A stretch of DNA of 6,736 nucleotides from CALFCX01 sp964603025 (lineage in GTDB: Bacteria; Margulisbacteria; WOR-1; JAKLHX01). The DNA lies in contig CAZRTO010000061.1 in NCBI GenBank assembly GCA_964603025.1, forward strand, positions 1 through 6,736. Direction: 5' to 3'. The first letter of the stretch is position 1; the number at the start of each line of letters is the position of its first letter. Below are positions 6,716 to 6,736 of the stretch, piece by piece. A program made the translations under genes and the position numbers. The notes beneath the pieces are model-generated. The model was given only the letters and a program-made list of their open reading frames with translations. It was not told where the DNA came from and ran no database searches.

Positions 6716-6736
6716 TGCCAAAACCGGCCCGATATC

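Noticed and set aside
1..6736. tRNA, rRNA, CRISPR array, insertion sequence or attachment site
   Set aside because: Nearly every base belongs to one of the four genes. I saw no direct-repeat array, cloverleaf, transposase motif or paired terminal inverted repeats.

Overview
The window holds one compact carbohydrate-use operon. All four genes lie on the minus strand, so transcription runs from the right edge to the left. In transcription order they are: a cytoplasmic glycoside hydrolase family 2 enzyme of the beta-mannosidase type (4547-6700); a MalF-type sugar ABC permease (3604-4542); a MalG-type sugar ABC permease with a seven-bladed beta-propeller inserted in its first periplasmic loop (1795-3603); and an exported GH26 beta-mannanase-type enzyme with a C-terminal CBM9-like domain (115-1764). 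A strong palindromic hairpin (83-105) lies just after the last stop codon and looks like the operon terminator. A possible extended -10 element at the right edge would start the transcript on or next to the GH2 ATG.

The genes are packed tightly: 4 nt between GH2 and the first permease, 0 nt between the two permeases (TAG directly followed by ATG), and 30 nt before GH26. The GH26 gene has a near-ideal Shine-Dalgarno of its own. No coding space is left unexplained except the left 80 nt.

The likely pathway (inference) is as follows. The secreted GH26-CBM9 protein cuts a beta-mannan, or possibly a mixed-linkage beta-glucan, outside the cytoplasm. The heterodimeric CUT1-type permease imports the oligosaccharides. 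The signal-less GH2 enzyme trims them to monosaccharides inside. The window encodes neither an ATPase nor a solute-binding protein, so these must come from elsewhere in the genome. The propeller permease may partly change how substrate is presented to the transporter.

The most unusual item is the propeller-carrying MalG-type permease. The insert of about 310 residues lies in one uninterrupted reading frame between TM1 and the NSL/TM2 region of a standard permease. Its repeats resemble the two-component-regulator (Reg_prop) propellers known from periplasmic sensors.

Organism: the sequence has moderately high GC, clear Shine-Dalgarno sites, an export signal peptide, a GTG start and dense polycistronic packing. 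It is bacterial, and the large periplasmic-type insert fits a Gram-negative. I cannot place it further; an uncultured lineage of the Omnitrophota/PVC kind is only a guess.
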